In this document: in pieces, positions 11,630 through 22,700 of the stretch
How the letters are laid out: every line of letters starts with the position of its first letter
Numbering within the stretch: position 1 is the stretch's first letter
Assembly (NCBI GenBank): GCA_036365145.1
Contig: JAEOAD010002231.1
Coordinates: 3,947,501 to 4,011,500 of the forward strand
DNA from: Orientallactaga sibirica
Lineage: Eukaryota > Chordata > Mammalia > Rodentia > Dipodidae
DNA length: 64,000 nt
Reading direction: 5' to 3'
Position numbers and translations under genes: made by a program
Notes under the pieces: generated by a model
Told to the model about the DNA's origin: nothing
The model's input: the letters and a program-made list of their open reading frames with translations, nothing else
The model's database searches: none

Positions 11630-11998
11630 ATATTTTTATTTATTTTTTTGTTAATAAATAAATATATATTTTTTATTTATATTATTCTGATTTTACATTC
11701 ATAGTATTGGTTCCATTGTCCTCCTCCCTGTCCTCCCACTTTCAAAGGGGCCCTCATCAATGGGGAATGTGGATTGCATTGTGAGTTTGCTCAAGAGTTC
11801 TGGTGGATAGGCCCCAGTCTCTGTTTGCCCCAACTGTGACTTAACAATCTTTCCGCCCCTCTTTACATAGTTTCCAGAGCCACATTGGGGTCATTTTAGT
11901 TCTGGAGATAAACACAGAGAACATCCAACTCCAACTAAGCCAGATATCCAGAGACACAGAGGCCCCCAAAACCTCATCAAGGAAGCAGAACTAAAATA
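11630..11998 (-). mobile_element. L1-type 3' end with 5' inversion (twin priming)
   Basis: 11630-11904 is the complement of the same LINE tail seen at 12940-13215 (poly-A side at left, CCCCATTGATGAGGG in complement). 11905-11998 then reads in the plus direction with the upstream part of the family (CCAGAGACACAGAGGC, CAGAACTAAAAT). The two arms share the 12-mer CAGAACTAAAAT as an inverted overlap (11893-11904 and 11986-11997). Confidence 0.75.
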
Positions 11999-12002
11999 TT
12001 TT

Positions 12003-12222
12003 TATTTTTTTGTTTTTTTCTTTTCTTTGAGACAAGGTCTTACATAGTCCAGGCTGGATTCAAACTCTCACTAAGCAGAGAGTAATCTTGAACTTTTGGT
12101 CCTCTGCCTCCACCTTCTGAGTGCTACGATTATAGTCATGTGTCACCATGCTGGGATTTGTTTTTGCAGAGATAGGATTTGAACGCAGGCCCTTATGCTA
12201 GGCAATCAGTCTACCAACTTAA
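12003..12222 (-). mobile_element. ID/B1 composite SINE (B4-like), old
   Basis: B1-type complement (GAGACAAGGTCTTACATAG, GTGTCACCATGCTGGG), followed by an ID-type complement (GATTTGAACGCAGGCCC, GCTAGGCAATCAGTCTACC). Confidence 0.55.
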
Positions 12223-12235
12223 AAATGGGAGGGGC

Positions 12236-12432
12236 GTTGGAGAGATGGCTCAGCAGTCAAAGGTACTTGCTTGTAAAGCCTGCCTGAATGCATTCGATTC
12301 CCCAGTACCATTGTAAAGCCAGATGCACACAGTAGCAAATGTACCTGGAATTTGTTTGCAGTGGCAAAAGCCCCTGGCATGCCTTTTCTTTATCTTTCTC
12401 TCTCTCCCTCTCTTTCAAATAAATAAAAATGT
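12236..12432 (+). mobile_element. DIP SINE
   Basis: CGTTGGAGAGATGGCTCAGC head, GATTCCCCAGTACC, GTTTGCAGTGGCAAAAGCC, TC run and AAATAAATAAAAAT tail. Confidence 0.9.
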
Positions 12433-12437
12433 TTTCA

Positions 12438-12690
12438 AGACTGGAGAGATGGCTTAGGGGTTTGAGCGCTTGCCTGTGAAGCCTAGGGGTCCACGTTCTA
12501 CTCTCCAGATCCCGTATTAGCCCCAGGTGCACAAAGGTGAGGCAAGCACAAGGTTGCACATGCCCACTAGGTGGCACAAGCATCTGGAGTTTGATTTAGT
12601 GGCTGAGGCCCTGGCATGCAAATTCTCTTTCTCTCTCCTTTCTTTGTCTGTCTTGCTCTCTCTCTCTAAAAAAAAATTTTTAATGGGAAC
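12438..12690 (+). mobile_element. DIP SINE, long-body variant
   Basis: Directly follows another DIP copy. Has an extra block between CAGGTGCACAAAGGTG and GGTGGCACAAGCATCTGG (GGCAAGCACAAGGTTGCACA), as in the copies at 19079, 26317 and 35238. Confidence 0.88.
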
Positions 12691-12939
12691 TAGCTTTTAC
12701 ATTTTTAAAAAATTATAGATATTTAAGATATGCAGCACATTTTTATATCTGAGTATACAGGCAACTGTTTGGAGGTTGTGAGATGAACAGCAGAGGGCAT
12801 GGTGTCAAGTTCATTACTTCTGGGATATATGAAGTAGAGCAAAGGCAAGAATACCATAGCAGAGAGTGCACAAGCCAATACAGATGGTGTCCAACTACTT
12901 AGCATTACCTTGAAAATAAAAGGTTGCTATTGAAAAAAA

Positions 12940-13215
12940 ATGTCATCACTGAAGTAGAACTAAAATGATCCCAATGTGGCTCAGGGAAATTCGTGGAAGA
13001 GGGGGCGGAAAGATTGTTAGAGCCACAAGTTGGGGCATTATGCACAGAGACTTGGCCTATCCCCCATAACTCTTGACGACCCCACAATGCATGACCCCCA
13101 TTCCCCATTGATGAGGGTCCCTTTGGAAGAGGGAGGACAGGGAGGAGGATAATGGAGTCAACACTATGAATGTAAAATCAGAATAATATAAATAAAAAAT
13201 AAATTATATAAAAAC
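12940..13215 (+). mobile_element. L1-type 3' end
   Basis: Blocks AACTAAAATGATCCCAATG, GGAAGAGGGGGCGGAAAG, CCCCATTGATGAGGG and a tail of AATATAAATAAAAAATAAAT. Very close to the complement of 11630-11904, so the same subfamily. Confidence 0.65.
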
Positions 13216-13916
13216 TAAAAAGAATTCTTTCTGAAGCTTTTTCAAATTCTAACCCTTTTATTCTTATACAAATAATATGCCAATTACTTAATATCCAAAC
13301 AAGAATCTTGATCTTTGGCAAGAAAATACCCCTAAAATATACCCCAGGTTCCTTCCAGTTCTAAACTCTATGTCAGCTTCTCCCACAAGTATTGCAGTTG
13401 CTGTACTTTAAAACAGACTACATCATATTTTTAAAAATTAAAAGTGAATGTGATTTCCTATTATTACTTAGCAACTTGCTCAAAACTATGGGGCCAGTGT
13501 GGCTGAAATAAAATGTCAGTCAAGACATTCAACTTCAGAAACTTCTTTCAGATATAAAAATATTTTCATGGGATCCAGAGTGAAGTAACCTTCTGTGAGA
13601 TGTCTTTCTTTGCTCTTTTGACTCAAGTTTATCTCAGGAACAAAGACTCAACTTGCATCATTTTATGATCAGATCTCCAAATACTTTCTTTGTTTGCATT
13701 TCTAAAACCAACAAACTCTCCACAAGGCATTATGGATATCAAATTTATTTTAATAAGACCCTTCTCTGTCTTGAAACTTTTTGCATATTTTTGTTATCCC
13801 TGGTTTTTAGATAGAAAAATATTTTTAGCACAATACTGCCAACACATATCACCTAAATCTTTAATTTCTGGATTAAGAAAAAAAGATGAGTTTCTCTTCA
13901 TGAAAAAGAAAAATAG
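13216..13916. other. Intronic sequence, nothing recognised
   Basis: A/T-rich; frames up to 76 codons (13690-13920) look random in composition. Confidence 0.55.
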
Positions 13917-14068
13917 CTGAACTGGAGGGATGGCTTAGTAGTTAAGGCATTTGCCTGTGAAGCCAAAGGACCCAGGTTCGATTCCCCAGGACCCACATTA
14001 GCCAGATGCACAAGAGGGCACACGTGTCTGTAGTTCACTCTGTCAAATAAATATAAATTTATTAAGAA
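13917..14068 (+). mobile_element. DIP SINE, short form
   Basis: Head through GTCTGTAGTTCACTCTGTC, but lacking the GTGGCTGGAGGCCCTGG and TC-run part before its AAATAAATAT tail; an internal deletion. Confidence 0.85.
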
Positions 14069-14268
14069 AAATAGGAGCTAGAGAAATGGCTTAATGATTA
14101 AGGCTCTTGCCTTCAAAGCCTAAGGACCCAGGTTCATCTCCCCAGTACCCACATAAGCCAGATGCACAAGGTGGTGTATGCATCTGGAATTCATTTGCAA
14201 TGGCTGGAGGCCCTGGCATGCCCATTCTCTATCCCCCCCCCATCCTTCCCCTCTCTCAAATAAATAGA

Positions 14269-14314
<46 letters not shown>

Positions 14315-14320
14315 TTTAAA
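14069..14320 (+). mobile_element. DIP SINE with (AAAT)n tail
   Basis: Abuts the preceding DIP. Full body, then a tail of about a dozen AAAT units (14257-14310). Confidence 0.88.
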
Positions 14321-15182
14321 AAAGAAAAGTAGAGATTTAGGAGTGAATAATTTCCAGTAGATAAAAGAGATTATATTAAAACCAAAGTTCACCTAAGATT
14401 AAAAGAACATTTAAATTGTTAAAATCAAAAATACATCACAGTATGTGAAACCAGTACTGTGCCTGGACTTCTCTCTTCTCTTCTGCTACCTGAAAACTCT
14501 ATTTTTCTAGCTCTGCTGATGAATTTTCATTATTTTTTCACATTTAATTGGTAAGATTTGGAAAATTGATACCCAGGGAAGATTATGTTAAATAAAGTTG
14601 TAGTCAGACATCTGACCTGTTATGCTTTTCATAGCACATAGCAGGTCCCAAGTCCAATTTATCAATTCAGGTGTTCATGGAGTCTTGGTTTCCTCAGGTG
14701 TAAGTGATGAGTGAAAACCCCCACACTGTTGCATGAAAACTGAATTTAATGAGCATCAGTTTGTGGGAAAACCTTGGGATCTCTGAAACAACTCAAATGT
14801 TGAGTATTTTCACAGGCATGGAAGCCAAAGGGTTCCTTTTTCTGCACAGACAGCATCTGATTTATATGGTTCAACTTACTGACATTATTACTACCATGTA
14901 AAGGCATTCCTATATAACCATTCTGGTTTTCACTTTTAACATAGTCTAGAATTACATGAAACAGTCACACTTTAATGTAAAACAGACTTTCTGTTAGATT
15001 ATTTTGTTCAATTAATTATAAGCTAGTGTAGGAGCTCTATACATGTTTAAAATATGCTCAATGAAGCTATAATGTTCTATAGTTTAGGGTCAGTACTTGC
15101 TATTAATTTCATTTTCCTCTTAAAATATCTTCAATTTGTGATGAGTATTTTGGAACATAGTCCATCATACATTTTGTACATT
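14321..15182. other. Intronic sequence, nothing recognised
   Basis: A/T-rich, apparently unique between a DIP SINE and an L1-type tail. Confidence 0.55.
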
Positions 15183-15580
15183 AAGAGTGCTGCTTCCATG
15201 GTGAGCCTCAAAATCAGTGTCAGGGTGAAGGAGACAGATGCTGAGACACTCAACACCTACCAAAGCAGAGATACAGAGACTCCTAAGAGCTCATCACTGA
15301 AGTAGACTTAAAACTCTCCCACCATGGCTCAGGGAATTTTGTGGAAGAGGGGGCATAAAGATTGTAAGAGCCAAAGGTTGGGATGTCATACCCATTGCTC
15401 CCCCACTCAATAACTGTTGCTCTCACAATGCATAACTTACAACCCCACGGGAATACCAGCAACTCCATTGAGGAGGGTCCCCAGTGGAATGGGGGCAAGG
15501 AGGAGGGACAAGATGGTACCAACTCATGATGTGTCCATACAAAATATACTCTTAATAAAAAAATTCACAGAAAAGTTTTA
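15183..15580 (+). mobile_element. L1-type 3' end
   Basis: Shares AGGGTGAAGGAGACAGA, CTCATCACTGAAGTAGACTT and GAGGAGGGTCCCCAGTGGAA with the copy at 33190; ends in AATATACTCTTAATAAAAAA. Confidence 0.62.
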
Positions 15581-16389
15581 AAAAGTAACAAAAAGGAAGC
15601 ATCTAACTCCTACACTTTTCACTACCTAAGGCAGTTATCCTACTGTTTCGTAATAGACAACTTTTCAAGAGAAATGCTTGATTCTAAAGGAATGTACAGC
15701 TCAGTTCAGATGGGAGAGAAAGAAGAACACAAATTCAGAAAGCTACATGAGAGGGAAAGTCAGAATTGAGATTAGTTATGGAATCGTGAGCACTTGCTGA
15801 GGTTTATCCTTTACAGAAATAAAAGCACATCCCAAGGTGTAGGAGGATGAGGGAGGACCAAAGACCACTTTCCTGGTAGCCAGGCTCTGTTAAGTAGCAG
15901 TGTATCTTATTTTAGCTTTATTCTTGCTATTACTACTGCTATTGTTATTTTGGTGTGGATTTAATGGAGGTGATTATTTTTTCTTTAAATTGTAAAGTAA
16001 TATATATTTGTGATAAATGCAGAGTTACATACGTAAAGTGAAGCCAGATCGTGTGGATTAAACTCCCAACACTCACGAGGATGCGTGGTACTGAGTTAGA
16101 TATAGAAGGAAAAGAGAGTACAGTTATATTCACAGTCTACAGATAGCAGAACTATTACACAGAGATACAAAAAAGTACTATTTAATTAGGCCAAAAACAA
16201 AACAGTAGTTTGACATTTAAAGCAAAACACAAGGGACTAATTACAAAATAATGATTGGAATAAAAAATTCAATGTGAAGGCAAAGATAGGAAGTTACACA
16301 AAGCTGAAGAGGTGAGTGACTCAAGCCACTGATATAACATGGACTCCAACAGAAAAATGCAGAGTGTGTGAGCAAGATTAGGAGACACT
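15581..16389. other. Intronic sequence; right part may be more L1 fossil
   Basis: No gene. From about 16150 the A-rich composition grades into the L1 ORF1 fossil, so the left end of that fossil is uncertain. Confidence 0.5.
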
Positions 16390-17060
16390 GAAAACTCAAG
16401 GAGAAGTCCTAATGATTGTTTAATTGAAGTACTGGAAGGTATAAGAGAAAATGTAAGAAGGAGGCATAATGTGAAGTAATAATAACTGAAATATTTCCAA
16501 ATTTTTGAAAGACACTAATCCTGACAGCCAGAAATTGCAAACAAGATTGATGCAATTAAAAACAATACCTAGAAAAAGGCTGAAGCTTTAATACAGTAAA
16601 AATAGATAGAAAAATCTTTTTTTTTTTTTTTTGGTTTTTCGAGGTAGGGTCTCACTCTGGCCCAAGCTGACCTGGAATTAACTATGTAGTCTCAGGGTGG
16701 CCTCGAACTCACATTGATCCTCCTATCTCTGCCTCCTGAAGGCTGGGATTAAAGGCGTGTGCCACCACGCCCAGCAATAGATAGAAAATCTTAAAAGTAC
16801 TCAAGAAGAAAACACAACTGGCTACAAAGAAACCGATTCTTAACTACTCCACAACAGTACTAATAGAATCTAGAAAAGGGTATTTTATTGTCCTAGAATT
16901 GTATACCTGGAAAAACTCCCTCAAATGTGATGTTCCAATAAAGACCCACTCTATCAACAAAAGTCCTGTTAAAAGAAATTGTGGCAGATTCACTCATTCA
17001 CAGGGCAACAGTCCCAAATGCAATATTGAAATGTGAAAGGAATCAGACCTAAATGGAGAG
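16390..17060 (+). mobile_element. Old L1 ORF1-region fossil
   Basis: Degenerate sequence with recognisable L1 ORF1 3' wording (TTTCCAAATTTTTGAAAGAC, ATCTTAAAAGTACTCAAGA, CTAGAATTGTATACCTGG). Interrupted by the B1 at 16617 and by many stops. Confidence 0.55.
16617..16776 (-). mobile_element. B1 SINE inserted in L1 fossil
   Basis: Poly-T, TTTTTCGAGGTAGGGTCTC and GGGATTAAAGGCGTGTGCC in complement. The phrase ATAGATAGAAAA(A)TCTT appears on both sides, consistent with a target-site duplication. Confidence 0.92.
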
Positions 17061-17542
17061 GGATGTATAAATCAAGTGGATGATTAATCCATGAAGGACA
17101 CATGAGCAGGTGGAGATGAATAAGCATACTGAAGAAATAAGGTGTAAGTTGACAAAATTTTCTGCTCCTGCAATACTTGTCAATCATAAGGGTTAGACTA
17201 TCTTTTTAAAAAAATAGAATGTTGAGATAGATTATGAAGATATTATTAATATCCAAGGGTAAAGAGAAAAACTCCTTATGTGTAATATAGGGTACTAGAA
17301 GGCATTGAAAAAATGGGTAAAGAATTCTTAAGGGACATGGTTTGATCTCAGTCCACTTGTTATTTATATTTTGGGTCTAAGATCAACTTTTCAAGTATAA
17401 GAGAACTTGGATATTAAACTACTGCGAAAGGTTAGAGGTGACAGGACACCAAAGTGAATAGCTTTTTCTTGATTAAATGTGGGGCTTATCCTTGTATCTG
17501 TAGGGGAAATGTAGGTCATTCCACTTTACTACAAGTCAAAAA
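17061..17542. other. Intronic sequence between L1 fossil and LTR-like block
   Basis: No gene or clear repeat; possibly more decayed L1. Confidence 0.5.
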
Positions 17543-17950
17543 TGTCAGAAAGGCCTGGCCTTTTCTTATCTCTGCCCCCTGAGGGAGTCCTGAGAAGGAC
17601 CTTCCTAGAGAATTAAGATTTCTGGCAAGATTGCTCTTACCCGGAAATTCTGACTCCAGGCACCTGACACCAGAACTAACAGGTTAAACCGGCAGTCCAA
17701 CCATGGGGCTCATATATAAAAAATCCCAACTTAAGTCTAAGGAGCGTTTCTAAACCCCCTCTTGCCTCCTTGGGCAAGAGCTATGTCTTTCTTCCTTCCC
17801 TTAAGCACCCTTTTCTTAAAGCTCTCCCTCCTAAACGCTAAGCTATAATAAAATCTTTCTGAACCTTATCCTCTGGTCTGTGGATTTCATTCACTGAATT
17901 ACAAGACAAGAATCTGGAGATATACTTTATTAGTGCATTGGTGAGGAATG
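17543..17950 (+). mobile_element. ERV1-like LTR (probable)
   Basis: Starts TGTCAGAAAGGCCTGGCC. It has a TATA-like box CATATATAAAAAA at 17711, an AATAAA at 17848-17853 about 135 bases later, and CTTATCCTCTGGTCTGTGG downstream, the order of U3-R-U5 in gammaretrovirus-like LTRs. The right edge is unclear (near TAGTGCATTGGTGAGG, 17931-17946) and no clean target-site duplication was found. No viral coding sequence is attached. Confidence 0.5.
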
Positions 17951-18024
17951 CCAAAATTCCCATTTCATTACCTTTTTAATCTCTCAGACATTGCCATAAT
18001 AAGAATTCCACTCAGATGATTTCT

Positions 18025-18313
18025 TTTTTTAAAAAAATTTATTATTATTATTTTTTATTTTATTTTATAGAGAGAGAGACAGAGAGAGATAGACAGAGAG
18101 GGAGACAGAAATGGGCGCGCCAGCAGTCTCTCAGCTGCTGTGAACGAAGTCCAGATGTGTGCGCCCCCTTGTGGGCAAGTGCGGCATTGCGCCCTTGCCT
18201 CACTTTGCATCTGGCTAAACGTGGGACCTGGAGATTGGAACCGCTGGACATTGGAACCAGCATTCTTAGGCTTAGCAGGCAGGCGCCTTAGCCGCTAAGC
18301 CATCTCTCCAGCC
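18025..18313 (-). mobile_element. DIP-type SINE, GA-rich long variant
   Basis: Closely matches the copy at 1131, including GTGCGCCCCCTTGTGGG. Flanked by perfect direct repeats CTCAGATGATTTCT at 18011-18024 and 18314-18327. Confidence 0.92.
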
Positions 18314-18519
18314 CTCAGATGATTTCTAAATGACATTGTAGTGGCAAACAATAAATATAACAAGAAACACATTTGTAATATAGTCAAAAAGCTAGTGTTC
18401 TTGTACTTTTTACTTATAACTCCACATTTTGCTTTCTGTATAGGTTAAGATAAATTCATTTCAAAAAATTATTAGTTTTGGAGTATGCAGTGTATAAATA
18501 TATAATTTTGTAACATCAA

Positions 18520-18805
18520 CCCCTGAAAGTGGTGGGGACATAGTTAATCATACAAAAAGAGAAAAAAACTAAAGGACTCACAATTCCTGGCTTCAAAATA
18601 ATTATAAAGCTTTACATATCAAGATAATGAGGTAGTCACATAAAGATAGACATAGGGCCAAAAAGAATAGATGACAAAGCCAGACATAAGTTGTTTGATA
18701 TGTGGTAAATTATTTTTTTCAAGAAGGCCAAGATCATCAATGGATAGAGGACAATTTTTCAATAAACAGTGCTGGGAGAAATGGATATGCACTCGTAAAA
18801 GAATG
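18520..18805 (+). mobile_element. L1 ORF2 3'-region fossil
   Basis: GGACTCACAATTCCTGGCTT, AAAGATAGACATAGGGCC and AACAGTGCTGGGAGAAATGG are decayed L1 ORF2 sequence near its C-terminal end. Many stops. Confidence 0.6.
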
Positions 18806-19076
18806 AGGTCGAATTTTCTGCAGTGATGCACTGCACTGGTAGGTGGCCTGGGCTCTGGTAAATAATCCTACACTCACGCTCATATAAGCAACCCTAATTA
18901 AACTTAGTGTGTCTCTCACACACACCACAAATAAAGGCCATGGAAGCAGAAGAGGAACTGGTTGGGAAGAAGAAGGGGTTCAGTGGAAGAGGATGGGGAG
19001 CTTCATCAAGAGAAGGTAATGGGAGGGGATTAAGTGTATAAAATTGTCAACAAAATTGAACAAAAGAATTAAGTTG
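18806..19076 (+). mobile_element. Lx-like L1 3' end (tentative)
   Basis: AAATAAAGGCCATGGAAG, GAAGAAGGGGTTCAGTGG and AAATTGTCAACAAAATTGAA resemble the 3' tails of rodent Lx elements. Continuous with the ORF2 fossil on its left. Confidence 0.45.
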
Positions 19077-19078
19077 AG

Positions 19079-19312
19079 GGCTGGAGAGATGGCTGAGCAG
19101 TTAAGGTGCATGGTTGCGAAGCCTACAGAGCCATATTTGACTCTCCAGGTCCTGTGTAAGCCAGATGTACAACGCAACTCAAGCGAGCAAGGTTGCACAT
19201 GTGTACAAAGTGGTATGCACATCTAGAGTTCAATTATAGTGGCTGGAGACCCTAGTGTGCCAATTCTCTCCCTCCCCACCCCTTACTTTTGCTGTCTCAC
19301 AGAAAAAAAAAA
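19079..19312 (+). mobile_element. DIP SINE, long-body variant
   Basis: GGGCTGGAGAGATGGCTGAG head; the body has the extra GAGCAAGGTTGCACATG block; ends in CACAG(A)n. Confidence 0.88.
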
Positions 19313-19319
19313 AGGGCCA

Positions 19320-19490
19320 TGCTGGGTGTGGTGGCACACGCCTTTAATCCCAGCACTCTGGAGGCCAAGGTAGGAGGATCACCATGAGTTCAAGACCACC
19401 CTGAGACTACATGGTGAATTCCAGGTCAGTCTGGACTAGAGTGAAACCCTACCTCTAACCCCCCCCCACCACCAAAAAAAAAGACACAAC
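19320..19490 (+). mobile_element. B1 SINE
   Basis: GCTGGGTGTGGTGGCACACG through GTGAAACCCTACCTC and a C/A-rich tail. Confidence 0.92.
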
Positions 19491-19589
19491 AGGCCAGTCC
19501 AAAAAATTTTTTAAAGAATGAAGTTGAATCTTCAATTAATACTATATGAATCAGACTACATCTGAGTTAAATTTAAATATATAAAACTT

Positions 19590-20000
19590 AAAATAAAATA
19601 CAAGTGTAATGATGTTGGATTTGGTAGTGATTACTTGGATATGATGCCAAAGGCTTAAACAACAATAAATAAACTGGACTGCATGGAAAAAAAATTAATT
19701 TATGCACCAAAAAATTCTCAATGGAGTAAAAAGGCAAGTGACAAAAAATGAGAAAATATTTATAAATTAATACCCACAACAGGTAAATAATCTGTAAAAC
19801 ACAACAAAAGAAAAAAAAGATATTGAGTCAAAAATGGGCAAAGCACTGGAGTAGACATTTCCCCACAAATGGTCATATACAAGTGGTCAACAGGTACATG
19901 AAAAGATGCTGAGCATTTCCAGTGAAATGCAAACCAAACCACAAGGAGATTCTGCTTCCCACCCAGAATAGGAAGAAGGCTACTATAAAAACAAAGATGC
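19590..20000 (+). mobile_element. Old L1 (L1M-type) ORF2 3' segment
   Basis: AAAAATGGGCAAAGCACTGG, GACATTTCCCCACAAATGG and TACATGAAAAGATGCTGAGC are late ORF2 wording of old mammalian L1. Continues beyond the B1 at 20001. Confidence 0.7.
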
Positions 20001-20181
20001 TGCAGGGCGTGGTGGCGCACACCTTTAATCCCAGCATTCGGGAGGCAAAGGTAGGAGGATCACCATGAGTTCGAGGCCACCCTGAGATTACATAGTGAAT
20101 TCCAGGTCAACCTGGGCTAGAGTGAGACCCTACCTTGAAAAACCGAAAAATGACAAAAACCAAAAAAAAAAAAAAAAAAAA
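20001..20181 (+). mobile_element. B1 SINE inserted in L1
   Basis: GGGCGTGGTGGCGCACACC to GACCCTACCTTGAAAAACC and a 20-A tail. The flanks AACAAAGATG and CATCTTTGTT are inverted rather than direct repeats. Confidence 0.92.
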
Positions 20182-20184
20182 CCC

Positions 20185-20345
20185 ACATCTTTGTTATCCA
20201 TTCATCTAGTGATGGACACCTGGGTTGATTCCAGCTTTGTGCTATTATGAATTGAGCAGCTATAAACATGGTTGAGCAAATGTCTCTGATCTGAGGCTTG
20301 GAGCCTTTAGGTTAAATGCCCAATAAGGGAATAACTGGATCCCTT
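20185..20345 (-). mobile_element. Inverted L1 fragment
   Basis: TTATCCATTCATCTAGTGAT and GGACACCTGGGTTGATTCC read as the complement of L1 ORF2 3' sequence, opposite to L1 on both sides. Confidence 0.6.
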
Positions 20346-20770
20346 GGTAGGTCTGCAGTACTAGCAAGGGTCTGGAGAACCTGGGATGGATAAGCAACTT
20401 GGTGGGAATGCATAATGACACACTGTGAGAAATAATGTGATAGTTCCTTAAAGATTAAAGCTTAAATTTCCTTATAGGATAGTTTTTGAGTGCATATCCC
20501 TATTAATTGCAAGCAGAGTAAGCAAGAGATATGTGTACACCTATGCTTAGAGCAAAATTTTCTACCACGGTATTGAGCAACAGATAATGGATAAGTAAAT
20601 TATAGTATACACATCAAGTGAAATATCAAGCCTTAGGAAGGAAGGAAATACTGACATGTTACAACATACATGATCTTTGAAGACATTTTACTAAGTGAAA
20701 TAAGTCAGGCACATGCAAATACATGTGACCTCACTTATGAGGATCCCACAATAATCAAAATCACGGAGAC
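20346..20770 (+). mobile_element. Old L1 3' segment, continued
   Basis: TGGTGGGAATGCATAATGAC, ACTAAGTGAAATAAGTCAGG and TGTGACCTCACTTATGAGG, the end of an L1M-type ORF2, in sense. Confidence 0.7.
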
Positions 20771-20880
20771 AGCTGGCATGGTACTACATACTTGTAATCC
20801 TGTAACTTGAGAGACAAAGGCAAAGATTCACAGCCAGCCTGAGCTACATAGTGATTTCTTGTCTCAAAGACAACAAAACC
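20771..20880 (+). mobile_element. Old B1-like SINE
   Basis: AGCTGGCATGGTACTACATAC, GCCAGCCTGAGCTACATAG and a CAA-rich tail; strongly diverged. Confidence 0.55.
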
Positions 20881-21085
20881 CAGAAATCATAGAGAGAAAA
20901 TAGAATAGTAGTTGCCAGGCTATGAGAGAAGGGTCACTGGAGAGTTGTTTAAAGGGGAGAAAGTTTCACTTTTACAAGATGAAAAGGGTTTTGGAGATGG
21001 GTGATGATGTTGTATGTGGATTTAATATGACTGAAGTGTTCACTTAAGGATGTTAAATTAAATTCCATTATGTAGGCATATAGAT
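20881..21085 (+). mobile_element. Old L1 3' UTR remnant
   Basis: GAATAGTAGTTGCCAGGC and GGAGATGGGTGATGATGTTG fit the L1M 3' UTR that follows the segment at 20346. Confidence 0.5.
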
Positions 21086-21087
21086 GA

Positions 21088-21093
21088 TGGATG

Positions 21094-21140
<47 letters not shown>

Positions 21141-21141
21141 G
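21088..21141. repeat. (GATA)n microsatellite
   Basis: About 11 near-perfect GATA units after GATGATGGATG; more scattered copies run to 21185. Confidence 0.95.
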
Positions 21142-21999
21142 ACATATAAATGATAGCTACATAGATGATAGATAGATGATAGATATAACCAGATTTTTTT
21201 ATTGGAGGAAATATGGAAGATTACAAAATAAATACAAATGGAACATACAACGCCTTCCAGATATATTAAAGTTCCCACCTAACTTTAACATTTATTATAG
21301 TAAATAAAAAAGGGAGAGAAAGAAAAAATTTCAATGTCAGAACAAATCCATGCTTAAAATTCAAAAGGGTTTGAGTTGAGTTTGGAGTACAGGAAATGTG
21401 AACAAAACAGACCTATTTAAGAAAAAGCGAAAGTCTTATGGAAGTCCTAAAACTCACATAGAGAGGCTTATAAGAGTACAGAGATATACACAGAGGCCAT
21501 ACCACACTGAATACAGCTTTGTTATCCTGATGAAGAATGACCTTCACAGTTAACTACGTCCTTGCATCTCACTGGCTGTCCAACTACACATTGTGTGCAC
21601 GGCTCATGACTGATGGCCCTGAGCTTGGCTTCTTTCTATAATACACCATGTGTGCTGCATCAAATTTCTTGGCAAAAATGTTATTTCAAGGTAATGTGCA
21701 TAATAAAAATGTTCGCTTGGTGTCACAACAGTACAATTCCTCTCCTGACAGTATTGTTAGAATGATTTCTATATTGATTAATACTCACCTGCCAATTCGA
21801 ATAGAGCCATATATTGTGGGTGAGATTAGTCATACACACCTGCTTCTTCTTATAAGATATAAAGACTTGCATGACTGCTGAGTGGAATTTAACTTAAAAC
21901 AGCAGAGATATGATTAAAGTGGCTGAGCTGATGCAGAGTATAATTATCAGATTTTTTTCCTCACATAGAAGAGTATATTCTTTTCCCATCTCTTTGATT
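21142..21999. other. Intronic sequence, nothing recognised
   Basis: Scattered GATA motifs to 21185, then apparently unique. The 77-codon frame at 21648-21881 has no recognised motif. Confidence 0.55.
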
Positions 22000-22365
22000 G
22001 TGGCAAAATATACACCATGTAACAGTTTCCACTTTGGCTCTTTGTGAATGTGCAGTTCAGGAGCAGCAATGATTATTGCTGTGCAATCATTACCACTACA
22101 TGTTTCCAGAATGTTTTCATCTCCCCAAACTGAAACTCAGTACCCATTAAATAATCCTTTGTTCTCTTCTCTCCTCGGTCCTTGGTAACCACCATGTTGT
22201 TATTTGTTTCTATAAATCTGACTACTCAAGGTAGGTAGCTCAATTCAGTATAGTCATACAGTATATGTTCTTTGGAGCCTGACTTATTTCATGCAGAATA
22301 ATGTACTGAAGGGTCATCTTGTTGTAACATGTCAAAAGTCTTTACTTTTTAAAGAATAAATAACA
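22000..22365 (-). mobile_element. L1M 3' region, antisense
   Basis: GTGCAATCATTACCACTAC, GAAACTCAGTACCCATTAAA and GCCTGACTTATTTCATGCAG are complements of old L1 3' sequence. Confidence 0.7.
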
Positions 22366-22414
22366 ATTCAACTTATGTATATCTACATTTTATTTGTAGA
22401 AACATGAGCTAACA

Positions 22415-22417
<3 letters not shown>

Positions 22418-22459
<42 letters not shown>
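22418..22459. repeat. (AT)n microsatellite
   Basis: About 21 AT dinucleotides. Confidence 0.95.
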
Positions 22460-22464
<5 letters not shown>

Positions 22465-22514
22465 ACACTTATTAAAATATGTTATACAAACCTATAATAA
22501 GAACAACCATTTTC

Positions 22515-22700
22515 AAATATTTATTAAACACTAACTTGGCAAGTATTCATTATCTCTATTCTTTATCACAACCTACAATGTAATATTATGCTAATTTTAG
22601 AGATAAAGAAACTGCACACAGTGAATATAAATGGAATTCATCCAGAGATCTGTGGGACTACACAGAAGAAGTAGAGTGCAAACCAGATGTGCTTGGTTCG
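22515..22700 (+). mobile_element. MIR SINE (old)
   Basis: ATTTATTAAACACTAACTTG, TTTTAGAGATAAAGAAACTG and a closing TAGAGTGCAAACCAGATG, the MIR core and 3' part. Confidence 0.55.

Noticed and set aside
20949..21278. 109-codon frame with repeated YLSI motifs
   Set aside because: Direct translation of the GATA microsatellite complement.
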